A stretch of DNA of 64,000 nt from Taxillus chinensis (GCA_023512835.1 CM042088.1:2046001-2110000), one strand, 5' to 3'. Shown: positions 1 to 12,101, numbered from the stretch's first letter. Translations and numbers: made by a program. Notes: generated from the sequence alone by a model not told the origin.

Positions 1-2
1 AT

Positions 3-1681
3 AGTGCCTTAGATGAAGAAGTGGCATTTCTGATCAAGAAACTGCTGAAGAGAAGAGGGAACTACAGGAGAAAAGCAAGGCAGTCGTCCTCATCCTTCTC
101 TAAGGGAAAGGATAAGGAGAAGTTGCAATCTTACCACCGCAACAAGCCCGGCCACTTCGCTGTGATCTTACAAGTCAAGAGGGAGAAAAAGGAGGCAGCT
201 GAGCAGAAGAAGAAGACCAGAGGCTCCTCAAGTAGAAAGGATGACAAGAGGAAGAAGGCTCTTGTCACAAACAAGTTCAATAGTGAAACTGAGGAGGAAG
301 AAGAATCTTCTGATGAGGAGAAGAAGGAAAAAGGTCTCATCTGCTTCATGGCTGACTATTCACCTCCCCTTAAGGTAATAACTTATGAACAGCTCTACAT
401 TGAATATGAAGATACCTATAGAGCTCTTAAAGAAATAGAGGAACAATTTCTTCCTATGAAAGCTGACAAAGAAAGATACTATTCTAAATTGGAATAGCTT
501 TCATGTGAATATAGAGACTCTATAGATGATTATGAAAGAACAGAGAGAAGATTAAGAGCTGAAGTGAGTGAGATGAGAAGCACACACGATGATCTTTTGG
601 ACAAAGCTGGACAACTAAAAATGGCTAATAAAGACATCGATAGGCTTGAAAAGGAACTAGCTGAAACTAAAGCGAACTGGAAAAGGAAAGACAAATCAGT
701 CAAAAGTGGCAAGATTCTACTGAAATTGCAGCCCACTTTAGGACCACTCCAGATGTTAAAGGTCTAGCCTTAGGTCTAGGTTTCTCTGAAGATCAAATAG
801 CCAAGGCCCAGACTTACCCTATACAAACCAAGTGTCTTGCTGGCTTTGTTCCTGCTGGCAGCGTGCTCGTTGATTGTGGAAAGGAGATATCAATGGCTAT
901 TGCTAGTCCACCCAAACCAGTAACACCCGAACTCAAAGACCTGGGTACTGTTGCATCTCAGGACAGTGATGCAGTAGTTGCTAAGATAGAACTGAAAGCT
1001 GAACCTTCAATCATCCTGTCTTATACATCCCAATGCAAGGGTAAGGGTGTAGTTATCTCAGAGACAAAACCAAGTAGACACACTACTACATTTGAGACTA
1101 GTTCATCCAGCAAGGCTGCTGCCTTCCAGCCTAAGTTTGTCTCTGATGGTAGATTTAAGAACGGTCTAGGATATGTGAGAAAACCTAGGAAACCTCTTAA
1201 CACTCCAGCAAAACCCTTGAGACAGAGTGTTCAACCCAAACCTGTCACATGCCCCATCTGCTGTGAAGTTGGACACCTCTCCTATCAGTGCAGATTCTAC
1301 CCTGAGTATCTTAGGAAGGAGATTGCTACTAAAATCAGGGTAAATCTTAAACAACTGAATTTCTCTAAAAATCTGTAGTGCAACAACAACTCTGATAGGA
1401 AGAAACAAACCAGGCACACACAGGCTACCCATTCAAAAGACTTAAAGACTAAACCTGTGAAGAAAACTGTCAAACCTGTGCCTACTAAAGTTGCCAAAGA
1501 TAACAATAAGGAAGGAAAACATGCAGAAAGTTTGAAGATTAATCCTACTAACAAATCTAATGAAGGATCACCTAGATTAGCATGGAAAGTTAAATCTACC
1601 CCTTCCTATTGGAAACCCAAATTGTCAATTGCAGCTTTCACTTACCCAAAGCCCAATTTTAATTGGGTCCCCAAGACTTAG
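3..1681 (+). pseudogene. gag: copia gag (3' part), broken
   Basis: This is the C-terminal half of a copia Gag nucleocapsid protein, which coats element RNA in cytoplasmic particles. It is open from base 3 in one frame to a TAG at 495-497, continues to 767, then shifts to another frame from 863. A first zinc knuckle near 127-170 is ruined: the HFA context is there but cysteines are replaced. A second CCHC knuckle (CPICCEVGHLSYQC) is intact at 1250-1291. Between them is a Lys/Glu-rich charged stretch and a coiled-coil-like region (about 530-720). It ends at a TAG at 1679-1681 shortly before the protease. The assignment rests on the knuckles and position; the exact Gag boundary is not visible. 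Confidence 0.72.
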
Positions 1682-1717
1682 TTGCTCATTGTGCAGGAAC
1701 AGGTACTTGAAGCTTAA

Positions 1718-3097
1718 AATAGCCACCGTAAACAAAAGATCAATTCCAGCCAGTGGTATCTTGACAGTGCCTGTTCTTTGCACATGACAGATGATGCCTC
1801 TCTATTGAGTGAGGTAAGGGAGGTTGCAGCTTCATCTATCACTTTTGGAGACAATAAAAAGGGTAAGATTGTTGGTAAGGGTACTCTCTCTAATGGGTCT
1901 GTTTCAATTCAAAATGTATCTGTTGTTCAAGGTCTTAAACATAACCTGTTGAGCATAAGTCAATTGTGTGACAAGGGTTATGAAGTTTTGTTCACTAAAC
2001 ACACCTGCACAGTTATGGACCCCGTCTCCAAAGAGGTGAAACTAAATGGGCATAGACAAGGCAATGTTTACAAGTTGGTCTTTGGTAATGCTCAATCTGC
2101 TGAACCAATTTGTTTTTTGTCCAAAGCTTCACTTGACATTAGTTGGTTGTGGCACAAGAGATTTGGCCATTTAAACTTTAAGACTATGTCTAAACTGGCA
2201 TATCTTGATTTGGTTGAGGGCTTACCCAAGCATGTTTATGAGAAAGAACACCCTTGTAGGGATTGTCAGCTGGGTAAGCAGGTTAAACATTCTTTTAAGA
2301 GAGTAGATAAAACCTCAATCACACAACCACTCAAACTTCTGCACATGGACCTATGTGGACCAATAAATGTGTCTTCCTTATATGGTACTTTCTTGCAGTA
2401 GTAGATGACTATACCAGATACACATGGGTCATGTTTCTCAAAAACAAAACTGAAACATTTGAGAATCTTGTTGAACTCTTTAATTGGGTCACAAATGTTA
2501 AGAGTCTTTCTATTAAATACATTCATAGCGATCATAGCAAGGAATTTGAATTTTCTGATATGTTAGAGTTTTGTATTGAACATGGTATCCAGCATAATTT
2601 CTCAGCACCAAGAACTCCACAACAAAATGGAGTGGCTGAAAGAAAGAATCGAACTTTAGTTAAGCAGCTAGAACCATGTTAACAGGAGCTCAGTTCCCAA
2701 AATCCCTGTGGGCTGAAGCTATTGCCACTGCTTGTTATGTACAAAACATAACTCTAATTAACAAATGAGCCATGAAAACCCCCTATGAGTTATGGAAGGG
2801 AAGGAGACCAAACATTGGTCACCTAAGGATCTTCGGGTGTACTTGCTACATTCTGAACAATGGCAAGGATTACTTGAACAAGTTTGATGCCAAATCAGAT
2901 GATGGATATCTTGTTGGATATTCTATGACTAGCAAGGCTTATCGTGTATTTAATAGAAGAACCAAAGTTGTTGAAGAGTCTATTCATGTTTCTTTTGATG
3001 AGACTAACCATGGAATGCAGAAAGGAGACCCAAATGTAAATGAAGTACAGGACATTATCATTGTAGAAGACCAAGACACAGATAATCCACTACAACA
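1718..3097 (+). pseudogene. pol: copia protease and integrase region of pol, broken
   Basis: The aspartic protease active site reads LDSACSLHMTD at 1760-1792, with DSA where most copia elements have DSG or DTG. Next is the pre-integrase zinc region with paired His (WHKRFGHL) and paired Cys (CRDCQLGK). The integrase core shows the first acidic residue in HMDLCGPI, the second in HSDHSKEF, and the Glu in PQQNGVAERKNRT. A frameshift near 2390 moves the frame inside the core, a one-base loss near 2664 ends it again, and a TGA at 2766-2768 (CGA in relatives) follows. The rest continues to about 3100, where another frameshift leads into RT. Integrase inserts the cDNA into host DNA; this copy cannot make it. 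Confidence 0.86.
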
Positions 3098-3103
3098 GAA
3101 ACA

Positions 3104-4321
3104 ATGGAAGATGTACCTGAACTTGATGAACATAGAGCTGAACCGGTTGCTGAGGAACCAAGTCAAAAATCAGCAGAAAATCATGAATCTAACATTCAAC
3201 TTGTTCAGACTCTGGCACTTCTACCAGCTCAAGAACCTGACATTGAGCAATTAGGCATTCATCATGAAGAAAGAGACGACCTTCCAATGGCAAGAAGAAG
3301 GTTAAAGGACCACCCTTCTGAACTGATAATTGGAGATCCTGCTGCACGAGTTAAAACAAGGGCTGCCACACTTCATGAAAATCTGTATATGTGTTTCCTA
3401 TCACAAGTGGAGCCAAAATCAGTTGATGATGCAGTTCAGGATCACCATTGGATTGATGCGATGCAAGAAGAATTAAATCAGTTCAAAAGACAGAAAGTAT
3501 AGGAGTTGGTCAACAGGCCCGGATCACGACAAGTCATTGGCGTGAAATGGATCTTCAGAAACAAACTTGATGCTGATGGTGTTGTAATCAGAAACAAGGA
3601 CAGACTGGTTGCAAAAGGATACAGACAAGAAGAAGGAATCGACTATGATGAAACCTTTGCACCAGTTGCTAGATTGGAGGCCATTCGCATGTTCTTAGCA
3701 TATGCAGCATTCAAGGACTTCAAAGTTTATCAGATGGATGTCAAGAGTGCTTTCTTGAATGGAGACCTCCAAAAAGAAGTCTATGTTGAATAACCACCCG
3801 GATTTCTAGAGCCAAACCAAGAGCACAAAGTATACAAACTGAAAAAGGCTCTTTATGGACTAAAACAAGCTCCCAGAGCATGGTATGAAACATTATCAGA
3901 GTTTCTAATCAAGAATAAGTTCAGAAAAGGCAAGATTGACCCCACACTGTTTCTCAAGGAAGGAAAAGGATCACCCTTGATCATCTAGATTTATATGGAT
4001 GACATCATTTTTGGATCAAGGGATAAAAACCAATGTGAAGACTTCTCCCATCTAATGAAAAGTGAATATGAAATGAGTATGATGGGAGAACTCTCATTCT
4101 TCCTTGGATTGGAGGTCAAGTAGTTGGAGGATGGGATTTTTATCAGTCAAACCAAAAACACAAAGGAGATACTGAAGAAGTTTAAGATGACTGATGTGAC
4201 ACACATGAAAACTCCCATCCCTACAAACGCCAAACTGGATATGGATGAAGCATGCAAGGAGGTGGATATCTCAGAATACAGAAGCATGATTGGATCCTTG
4301 CTGTACCTGACAGTAAGTTGA
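3104..4321 (+). pseudogene. pol: copia reverse transcriptase (RVT_2 type), broken
   Basis: The frame carries the linker, then [11 protein letters not shown] and RLVAKGYRQ typical of RVT_2. The first catalytic Asp is in [13 protein letters not shown] and the catalytic pair in IYMDDIIFG, with Met where Val is usual. The frame is kept but crossed by stops at 3500-3502, 3791-3793, 3986-3988, 4121-4123 and 4319-4321. In family context they stand where Trp, Gln, Gln, Gln and Arg are expected, all explainable by C to T change on one strand or the other. RT copies the element RNA into cDNA in virus-like particles. The identification is firm; the copy is inactive. Confidence 0.9.
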
Positions 4322-4327
4322 CCTGAC

Positions 4328-4939
4328 ATGATGTTTGTAACATGCATCTATGCCAGATACCAAGCTAATCCCAAGGAATCCCACTTGTCACATGTCAAGA
4401 GGATTATGCGGTATCTGAAGGGAACAGTGAATTTGGGACTATGGTATCCAAGAGAGTCTGATTTCAAACTGAGAGGATATTCAGATGCAGACTTTGCAGG
4501 ATGTAGGATTGATAGAAAGAGCACAAGTGGAACATACCAACTTCTTGGCAACAGACTTGTATCCTGGTTTAGCAAGAAACAGAATTCAGTTTTAACCTCC
4601 ACAGCTGAAGCTGAATATATTGCTGCAGGAAGATGTTGTGCTCAATTGCTTTGGATTACCAGTCAACTTTCAGACTATGGGTTTAACCTGAAGGCCGTGC
4701 CTCTGTATTGTGACAATACAAGTGCCATTGCAATCTCCAATAATCCTGTTATGCATCCCAAAACCAAGCACATTGAGGTCAGACATCACTTCATACGTGA
4801 CCATGTGCTGAAGAAAGACATTTCGCTAGAGTATATATCCACTGATGACCAGCTTGCCGACATATTTACCAAACCACTGCAAGAAGCCAGGTTCAATGAA
4901 CTTCTGACAAAACTTGGCATGTTAGATTTAAATTCATAA
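4328..4939 (+). CDS. pol: copia RNase H domain, uninterrupted C-terminal fragment of pol
   Basis: This 203-residue open stretch is the end of the copia polyprotein in the RT frame. It starts just after the TGA at 4319-4321, so the start is a consequence of mutation and not a real initiator. RNase H residues are visible: GYSDADFAG (Asp about 53 and 55), STAEAEYIAA (Glu about 94 and 96) and LYCDNTSAI (Asp about 129), then KTKHIEVRHHFIRD and IFTKPL, the usual copia RNase H ending. It removes RNA from the RNA-DNA hybrid during cDNA synthesis. The natural stop is at 4937-4939. Confidence 0.88.
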   Translation: MMFVTCIYARYQANPKESHLSHVKRIMRYLKGTVNLGLWYPRESDFKLRGYSDADFAGCRIDRKSTSGTYQLLGNRLVSWFSKKQNSVLTSTAEAEYIAAGRCCAQLLWITSQLSDYGFNLKAVPLYCDNTSAIAISNNPVMHPKTKHIEVRHHFIRDHVLKKDISLEYISTDDQLADIFTKPLQEARFNELLTKLGMLDLNS

Positions 4940-6573
4940 GTCTCACAACATGTCTTGTGTTTCATTTCAACCTAATTGCCTGTGCATGAACATAAGTATG
5001 ACACTGTTAATAACTGTTTATGTCTCCATGAAAATTAGTAATGGCTAAGTGTGATTCATGCATGTCTACTGCGGGAAAGTGAGAAATCACATGGATGAAA
5101 CTTGCCACCTCTGAACCTGGTTCAAGTCTTTTGTGTAACCTGTCATGAATCCTCAAGTCTTGAGTGAAATGAGTGCAATTCCCTTTATGTTTAAATTAAA
5201 TGATATTCCCATTACTTGTCATTTTATTCTGAGCGAATATCACCTGTGTGGTATTGCATTCATCAACTAGCAGGAACTGTTGTATCTCATGGTACTGTTG
5301 GCTTGCACGGAAAGGACCCTCAATGATTTAATGCTCAAAGGATGACTGAGACTGTAGTATTTGAGAATCATAAAAAGCCTATTACTTAAAAAGAGCCACT
5401 ACCTTTCACTAGAAAAGGCAAGGTGAAAAAGGCAAAATGATAATAGACAATAGATTGACTGCCTATCTTAGGGGGAGTCCTCACTATTCCCCCAGATTGT
5501 GTCTCTGTTAGAGTAATAGTTAGAGGTCAAATTGTATGATCATGTGATTCAAAAAGATACTGTGTTGAGCTCTGTCCTTGTAAAAAGGCTCATGAATAAG
5601 CACTGAAAAATTGTGCTCCACAAAAGAAAAGAGACAACTCACACAGACAAGCTGAATGATCAAACTCCAAACTCTACCCGTACTATGTTATGAATTAGGC
5701 AATGATAGAGTGTGTGTTCTGATTCTCAATAGGGCCATCTTGTCTCTCAAGTCATCTATGCTGAACTGAAAATCATTGTTGGATCAGTATTGTGGTAAGA
5801 TTCGGTTGACCATGAGCTTACCAAACAGTGTAATTCTAGTTCCTGAATCAAGCTCACATGCTGATCCGAGAGTGAGAGGGTGAGGCCTCCGCTGAGTGAG
5901 TTTTGCTAAATGTGTGAGGAGACTCAAAATTCATGACTGGGTTGCTTGCAATTGACATAGTGATCACTTTCCTGGCATATGATGTAGTGTGATGAAATAC
6001 TTAATAATTTCTAAGGTAAATGGAAAGTTAAATGGTATTGATGCAGCAGCCATACATGTAAACCAGGTATTACGGTTGAAAGAAATCAAGTTCTGGGCAT
6101 GTAATTTCAATTCCATTCACAACACTGTTAATCATGAATAATATTATGTGAATTGTCATATGCATCTCATGTGTGTTGTTAAGTGTTGAAAAAGTCCAAA
6201 GAAATCCACCGTTCGCTGAATTCGTAGTCGACCTCAAAGCAAACGCATCGAAGAAGCTGGGGATCGAAGATGGCGCCCGAAGCCTCGAGGGTCGTAGCCT
6301 CGAAGCAACCTAATGCAGCTTCGTAGAGTCGTAGTCGAAAGGATCGAAGTGAGACGGAGTCTGTCACTTACTATTCAAGCATCGCAGACACGTCAGCACG
6401 TCACTGTGCACTTAAAATGGAAGCTACACTGACTTAAGGGGTGACGTGGACTCATTGCTTCAATATTCCAACGGGTGGATCCGGATGACAAAGAGGCGGG
6501 TCAGAGAAAAGAACGCGGACCATGAAGACGAACCGACAGAGTGAGTGACTTCTACGGTACACTTCTCAACTCA
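4940..6573 (+). other. noncoding interval between copia pol and the extra gene
   Basis: I see no coding region here. A purine tract at 5471-5477 (GGGGGAG) resembles a polypurine tract but lies far upstream of the LTR. From about 6222 to 6355 there is a cluster of short tcgaag/tcgtag words like those filling the 3' LTR at 10160-10550. The right end leads into a TATA box at 6574. I read the interval as 3' untranslated DNA of pol followed by a promoter region for the next gene; the second part is inference. Confidence 0.6.
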
Positions 6574-6580
6574 TATATAA
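6574..6580 (+). promoter_or_regulatory. internal TATA box for the copia extra gene
   Basis: TATATAA lies about 155 bp upstream of the ATG at 6735, followed by a CT-rich leader (6645-6725) typical of plant 5' UTRs. The motif and leader are visible; promoter activity is inferred from position and from the matching layout in elements B, E and the plus-strand unit. Confidence 0.55.
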
Positions 6581-6734
6581 GTCACTGATAGAGACGGAGC
6601 TCAAAGGTATGTTCATCGTTTTCACACTCGAACCCTAACCCTAGAACTCTCTCTCTCTCTTTCTCTCTCCCTTGACCACCTTCAAACCTTACAATCTCTC
6701 TCTATGAGTGTCTCTTTCTCTCTCTACAAGCTCA

Positions 6735-9088
6735 ATGGCAGGACCAAGCTCATCGATGGCCGACGATCTATGCAATATCGTCCCAGGATTCATCATTGAC
6801 TGGGAAGCCATAGGCGATGCCAAAGTCAGCTGGGTGGACGAATTCAGAAGTCGCCTCGATGAAACCGGTATTGCATCTGTTTGCTCAGGAATGCAAGACT
6901 TGCTGATAGAAGATGTCGCGGAATTTTATGAGACCATGGCATTCACTGGAGACGACCTTGTGGGAAATGTACACGGAGTGAAGATTCGAATCTCTGCCGA
7001 AACGCTCAAAAATGCACTTCCACTCCCAAAAGGTAACTTTGATCCTCTTCCTAGTCTCTCCAGAGAAGAGTGTAAGTCTTTTCTTGGGTATTCCAATCCC
7101 GGAAAGCAAGGTCGGGGAGCCCTGAAGATTGGGTTTTCCGGTCAGGCACTAGCGACTCTCATAGTCACCGGACAGTGCCTATTGTGTAAGAAGACTGCTC
7201 ATGACTCTGCAAGCCATGAGCAGATGAAGATCATGTGTGGTGTTCTACAGGGAAGACGAGTAGACTGGGGAACTCAGATACACACCATGATCAAAATCAA
7301 GAAGGGACACTTTGGACTACTTCTCACCAAAGTCCTAAGGTTCTTACACTCTAACGTATTCTGCAACAGACCTTCAGTGCCACTGCCGACCAAATACATA
7401 TTTAAAAGCATTTATGAGGATGGTCGGCTAGAGATCAAGTCGATGAAGAGGCCTGAGTCAAGTGCAAGAAGTCATGCAGGAGACACAGCCAGCTCTGTAC
7501 AGGCTCCAACTCACATACCACGACAGCCGGTTCGTGTCCCACAGGCTTCTAGGGGCTCCTCTGCGTCCGCCGCAACGATACGTATAGCTGAAGTGGTGGA
7601 GAACATTGCCAGAACTCATCTCCCCACTGATTCTACACCCGAGGAGGCCCCTACTACCGAGCTGCCCAAGGATACTGCAAGTGAGAGAACTCAGGTTGGA
7701 GGGCAGACACTAGCACAGGAAACCCAGAGGATAGGGGTACTACACCTGTACTGTTGAGCTCTCTTGGGGAGTCTGAGCTAGAAGATTTCTATATGGAGTA
7801 TGCCAAGGCTCATATGACCCCCACCGAACTACGCAAGGCATGGATTGCCTTTGGTAAGTAGATGGTAGATAGAGACCATCTGATTAGTTGGTTGGTTGAT
7901 CAGGGTCTTGTAAGAAGAGACCCAGTTGAAGCCATATCTGTGGTTGCCCCATCTCCCATCATGGTGGACTCACCTGTCAAATCTACTCCTCATGATGCTG
8001 AGGTGCTACACATTGTGGTAGAAGAAGAAGGAACTCTTGGTGCTGCAGCCAGTGACTCTGATGCAGGAACTGTCCCACAGGTCCCTGAGACTGTGGAAAG
8101 GACTAAGATGGCCACACCATCTGCACCTGTAATTCATCAAGTGGCCACTCAAGTGAGTGAGGAGTTCGCAGCCAATATCCCAATGGCTATCCCAGTACCA
8201 GCTGCGTCTCACTCACGTTCCCTGACAGCCGAAGAAGTAGATCTTCTGGCAAGCAAGGTCATTGAGAAACTGATTTCCTCTGGCATCCTCAAAACATCAG
8301 TATCTCAGGCCTTTGAAGAATGACTGGCTACCATGGAGTCAGGTATGGAAGAGGTACGCACTCAAGTTGAATTATCAGACCGTACCCTAGACAAGGTGCA
8401 TCAAGAAATGACATCACTCACACGTGTGACCACCGATGGGTTTAGACATCTGGAGGAACACTATGAAGACACTAAAGGAGTTTACCAAAGACAATACAAA
8501 GGATTTAGTATAACCCTGGGAGCTATTCTTTCGGAATGTCATCATCTTGCCAGTGGCGAAATATCTCTTACTGTCAAAAATACACTCCCACAGCCGTCCG
8601 ACCGACCTGCACCTGAACCAGTAGATACTCCACAGCTAGCCGTACCTTCTCCGAGTCACTCACAACGTCCATCTACTGCCACTTACATGCGGGGGAGAAA
8701 GCGCGCACACAGAACCACTGTCATTATAGATTCTGATGATGATGATGATGTTCCAATTGCAACCCGCATGAAGAAGCAGACAGCTGCTCCCTGCCTACCA
8801 TCTTCTTCCACTCAACCTGGCCCCTCAACTACACATCCAAGTACGGCTGAGTACACCATGCCCGCTTCACCTACCAAACCAACTGCTACCACCACCGACC
8901 AACCATTAGCCCCACCTCGCACTATAACAACTGGAGGCACCTCAGCTGAACTTGCTGCATTCAACACCTATGTTGCTGTGGATACCACTGTGAAGACTTG
9001 TGGCTATGAAGCCTTCTTCACCGGACCTGACCTATGTCGAGTACTACATGACGGTGAAGAAATGGATAATATTGAGATGACTTAGTTC
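6735..9088 (+). pseudogene. extra gene of the copia element, N-terminal plant-transposon-protein-like domain and linker
   Basis: I chose the ATG at 6735 because it opens MAGPSSSMADDLCN right after the CT-rich leader; the ATG at 6704 is out of frame. Residues 1-230 hold a conserved-looking domain with FYETMAF, a VHGVKIRIS strand and a LPLPKG segment, the pattern of the putative plant transposon protein domain, also seen at FYNSVYV...VQGVLI...DLPNP in element B. A frameshift near 7745 changes frame; stops at 7859-7861, 8321-8323 and 9083-9085 interrupt the rest. The linker is rich in Pro, Thr and Ser, with a DDDDD run near 8730 after basic KRAHR, perhaps a nuclear signal. The molecular role is unknown. 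Confidence 0.65.
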
Positions 9089-9694
9089 ATCTTCGCACAG
9101 AAGTCATTCCTAGAGAAGCTACCTCTCCATATCCACAGAGATACCAGGGTGGAACTCTGCTTGCCGATCATGCAGGCTCAGCTCATCGATGATGCAACAA
9201 TGATCGAGATTATACAGGGTCGCAGATATGAGAACTCCTTCTATCCCTGGAATGAGGTAGACCATGTGCTCATCCCCTACTTGTCAACATCCCCGCACTG
9301 GTTTCTTCTAGATATTGACTTCAAGAACCAAGTCATCTTCGACTCCAAACCTAGTACTTTACTAATCCATCGGCATAAACAACTGCGTGAATTCAATCGC
9401 ACGCTCACCTGTGTCATGTAGGGATATTCGCATGGGTGTGGTGGCTATTATCTCTCTAAACCGATGGAAATTACACGAGTCAAGTAAGGCGTTCCAGCTC
9501 AGGATGATGCTCATAGATGCGGCTTCTATGTTTGCCATTACATTCGCATCCTGACCACCAACAGGTTCCCAGCTCTCGTGCCTGAATTTGATCGTGTGAG
9601 CAGTCAAGCGGCCTCGTTACACTTGACTCCTGCTCAACTCCCGTGCGAGCAATATGCTGTTTTTCCTGTTTACACAGAGTGTACTGTACTCTGA
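9089..9694 (+). pseudogene. Ulp1-like (C48) cysteine protease module of the copia extra gene, broken
   Basis: The same frame continues into a C48 peptidase-like domain, the fold of SUMO proteases. The catalytic His is in SPHWFLLDID (codon 9296-9298), the Asp probably in IFDSKPS, and the Gln and nucleophile Cys in VPAQDDAHRCGFYVC (Cys codon 9518-9520), with the usual Gln to Cys region. TAG at 9419-9421 and TAA at 9485-9487 interrupt it; the final stop is TGA 9692-9694. Family knowledge: C48 enzymes cut SUMO precursors or SUMO conjugates, and plant Mutator-like elements are known to carry Ulp1-like genes. Whether this one cut SUMO or a viral-type polyprotein cannot be told from sequence. Confidence 0.7.
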
Positions 9695-10118
9695 ATAACC
9701 CATAACTGTCTTGTACTCTAATTCCTTGTACACTGCTTTTCTTGCTTTTCATTTTAATGTGTACTTACTTACTGTTAGTTACTTTCTTCTGCATATCTTT
9801 GCCTTGCTGCTTGCTCTTCTGTGATTTATTTCATTGCTCTCATGAGGTTTGTGTTCTGGTGCTTGTTCCTCACCCCAGAAAGGGGGAGTGTTTCTCAGGG
9901 GGAGCAAGTTCGTAGGGGGAGTTATCTTTGACAGGAGCCAGCTAACGCAGCCTTCATGCCTACGGGGGAGAGGAGTGTGTATTTCTTTGAAATTTTGAAC
10001 TCCTCCAAATTCTTTACATGCAAAGATATCTTCTGATTAATCTAAAATTGCCCATCAAACTCGTAGTCATAGACTTCATGAATTCACCCGTTGTCAGCTT
10101 ACATTAAATAGGGGAGAT
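9695..10118 (+). other. 3' untranslated region of the copia element with repeated polypurine tracts
   Basis: No coding region. GGGGGAG-type tracts occur at 9882-9888, 9898-9904, 9915-9921 and 9964-9970, and a final one, AGGGGAGAT, at 10110-10118 directly before the LTR. The last is the expected second-strand primer site; the others are extra copies of the same kind. Confidence 0.6.
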
Positions 10119-10575
10119 TGTTGGAAACACAGGATTTGATGAAGCTGCCAAATTATAGTCTAAGTCTGGAGACTCGAAGAACCGAAGGTCGAAGGGTCGA
10201 AGAGTCGTAGTTCGTAGAAGTAAAACTGTCACAGGACACATTGGTGGGAGGCTCGCAGACTCGTAGGGTCTGGAGACTCGAAGCAAGATGTGATAGAACA
10301 TCTGGTGACTCGTAGATGCAGGGTTGAAGGTCATAGAGTCGTAGCACGGAAAAGAGAGAGTTATTGCAAACATCAACAAGTTTGGAGACTCGTAGAGTCG
10401 AAGAATAATAAAGAACAGTAATCAACACTAAATGACTCGTAGACTCGTAGCCTGTAGAACTGTAGAGTCCCCAAAAATACTCAAGTCAATTAACAGAACT
10501 TAAACTACCACTAGACTCGAAGACTCGTAGAGTCGTAGAGTTGAAGCCTTCGAACACTTTAAGAAAACAGGACTC
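10119..10575 (+). repeat. copia 3' LTR, 5' portion (cut by element A)
   Basis: The LTR begins TGTTGGAAACAC immediately after the polypurine tract. It is filled with short motifs of the type GACTCGTAGAGTC, GACTCGAAG and GTCGTAG from 10160 to 10550. It breaks at 10575, where the Athila-type LTR starts with TGATAACG. The bases before the break, GACTC (10571-10575), could be the target duplication, but the other end is outside the window. Confidence 0.75.
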
Positions 10576-12094
10576 TGATAACGCGCATCTATGCCGTTAT
10601 CCTATGCCATATTTAGGGTGTTTTAGAGTATGTTTTGAGCCTATTTGAATGGTTTTTTGCTTATATTTGCTCTAACCCCTAGGAAGACCTTGTTTGGTGT
10701 ATAGTTGTACTTTTTGAGTGGTTTTGGCAAGTTTTGGAGCAACTTTTTCCCACACACCTTAGCTAGATCACTCCATACACTCAATAGGAAGCTATAGGAA
10801 GAAGATGGAAGAAAAATAAGAGCAAAATGAAGGTGCACGCGAAAAGGACTTTCTCACGTGCAAGGAGTTTAATGCATGGATGCTTTCTACAAGTCCTAAT
10901 GAAGCTTTGGAGCAAATTTGGGATGATTTGGAGCTGCACGCGAAAAGGACCTTCTCACTTTTTGAGCTCCAAATGATGTGTTTTGTTGTTTTAAACATTT
11001 TCCTCTAAAGAACTGGGGTCAAATTTGGTGTAGTTTGAGTTTTATTGAGCCTAGAACGTCGAATAGTGTCACTAACCAAAACGGCGTCGTTTTGGTCTGA
11101 CCACATTTATAATTAGGGCACACCTTTTGTAACCCTAATTTGGCCCACTAAATCGTATAAATAGGGGGCTTGGGAGGCATTGTAAATTATCTTGAGTTAG
11201 AGAATCTGATCTGAGCTCTGAAAAAGAGCTATAGCCATTGCTAAAAGATCGGATTGTCCTTGGCAACACTGGAGTTGGAGAGGGGTGATTTTGGGCAGCA
11301 GACGCCAGAGTCTTTGGTGGTCGGAGTCCTGGTTCATCTTGGGTTCTTCCTTTATTGTCCTGATCTGTAATCATGTTCTTTCTTGTAATTTCTATTGCTT
11401 TTGTTATGATTATGGAGTAGTTTTGTTAGTCTAGGGGAGCCATGTAACCCCCAATATATTGTAATCAGTTTGGTTATGGTTGTTTAATAAAATGAAATTC
11501 AGTTCTTGTTTAATTCACTTGGATAAAAGCAAATGCCTGATTCATGTATAATTGGGTAATCTTAGCCCTTGTCTAGGGTGGAACACTAGTGAATTAGATT
11601 TAATGTTATATGACGGACCAAGTCTACAACTATTAGATTGTTTATCTACCTTGATCACTTTTATTCACATGGACCAAATGGGATAAAAGCCTTAAATCTA
11701 TCTTAGCATGGACTAAATGTAAGATAGGTAGGAGATAATCAACATGAACATGAACTGGAACATAAATCAAGAACAAGAGCCATAATCCAGATTATTACAA
11801 TCCATTGGGTGGTAAACATTGTGACCCTAGATCCTTAATCACTGAAATTTCTATACCAATTGCTTGCCAACAATTTGATTTAATCATTTTTGCTTTAGCT
11901 ATTTAGAATTCAACTATTTACACAAAAAAAAAATCAATTGTCCAGACATAAATTCAACTTGTTAGCTTAGTGCTTGCTGCTTAACAGTATTAGCTACCTC
12001 CCTGTGGGTTCGACAACCGGAGTCTTAATACTCCATTTTATTACTTGACCAGTGCACTTGCTGCAAAACCTATAGACACAATTTATTCAGGTCA
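10576..12094 (+). repeat. 5' LTR of Athila-type element A
   Basis: The 1519-bp LTR starts TGATAACGCGC and ends GGTCA, just before the primer site. TATAAATA at 11156-11163 places the transcription start near 11190. U3 holds CACGTG/CACGCG motifs (10838-10950) and a one-base variant of the palindrome CCAAAACGACGTCGTTTTGG at 11076-11095. The same LTR, reversed, forms 14996-15484 plus 23772-24801, also 1519 bp. Confidence 0.9.
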
Positions 12095-12101
12095 AGTTTT
12101 T

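Larger units (their letters stand above)
1..10575 (+). mobile_element. Ty1/copia LTR retrotransposon carrying an added C48-protease gene (5' end outside window)
   Basis: The order gag, protease, integrase, reverse transcriptase, RNase H is the Ty1/copia order. It is followed by about 1.7 kb of noncoding DNA, an extra gene (6735-9694), several purine tracts and the start of a 3' LTR at 10119. The 5' LTR and first part of gag lie left of the window. The coding region has frameshifts near 2390, 2664, 3100 and 7745 and many nonsense codons, so the copy is dead. The 3' LTR is cut at 10575 by the LTR of Athila-type element A. An extra gene behind pol resembles the layout of the SIRE/Maximus clade, but here the product is a protease-type protein rather than an envelope-like one. 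The clade is an inference. Confidence 0.88.

Noticed and set aside
6735..9694. The extra gene as an envelope-like gene
   Set aside because: No signal peptide, transmembrane segment or coiled-coil plus membrane anchor is seen in any copy, while the C48 catalytic positions are.
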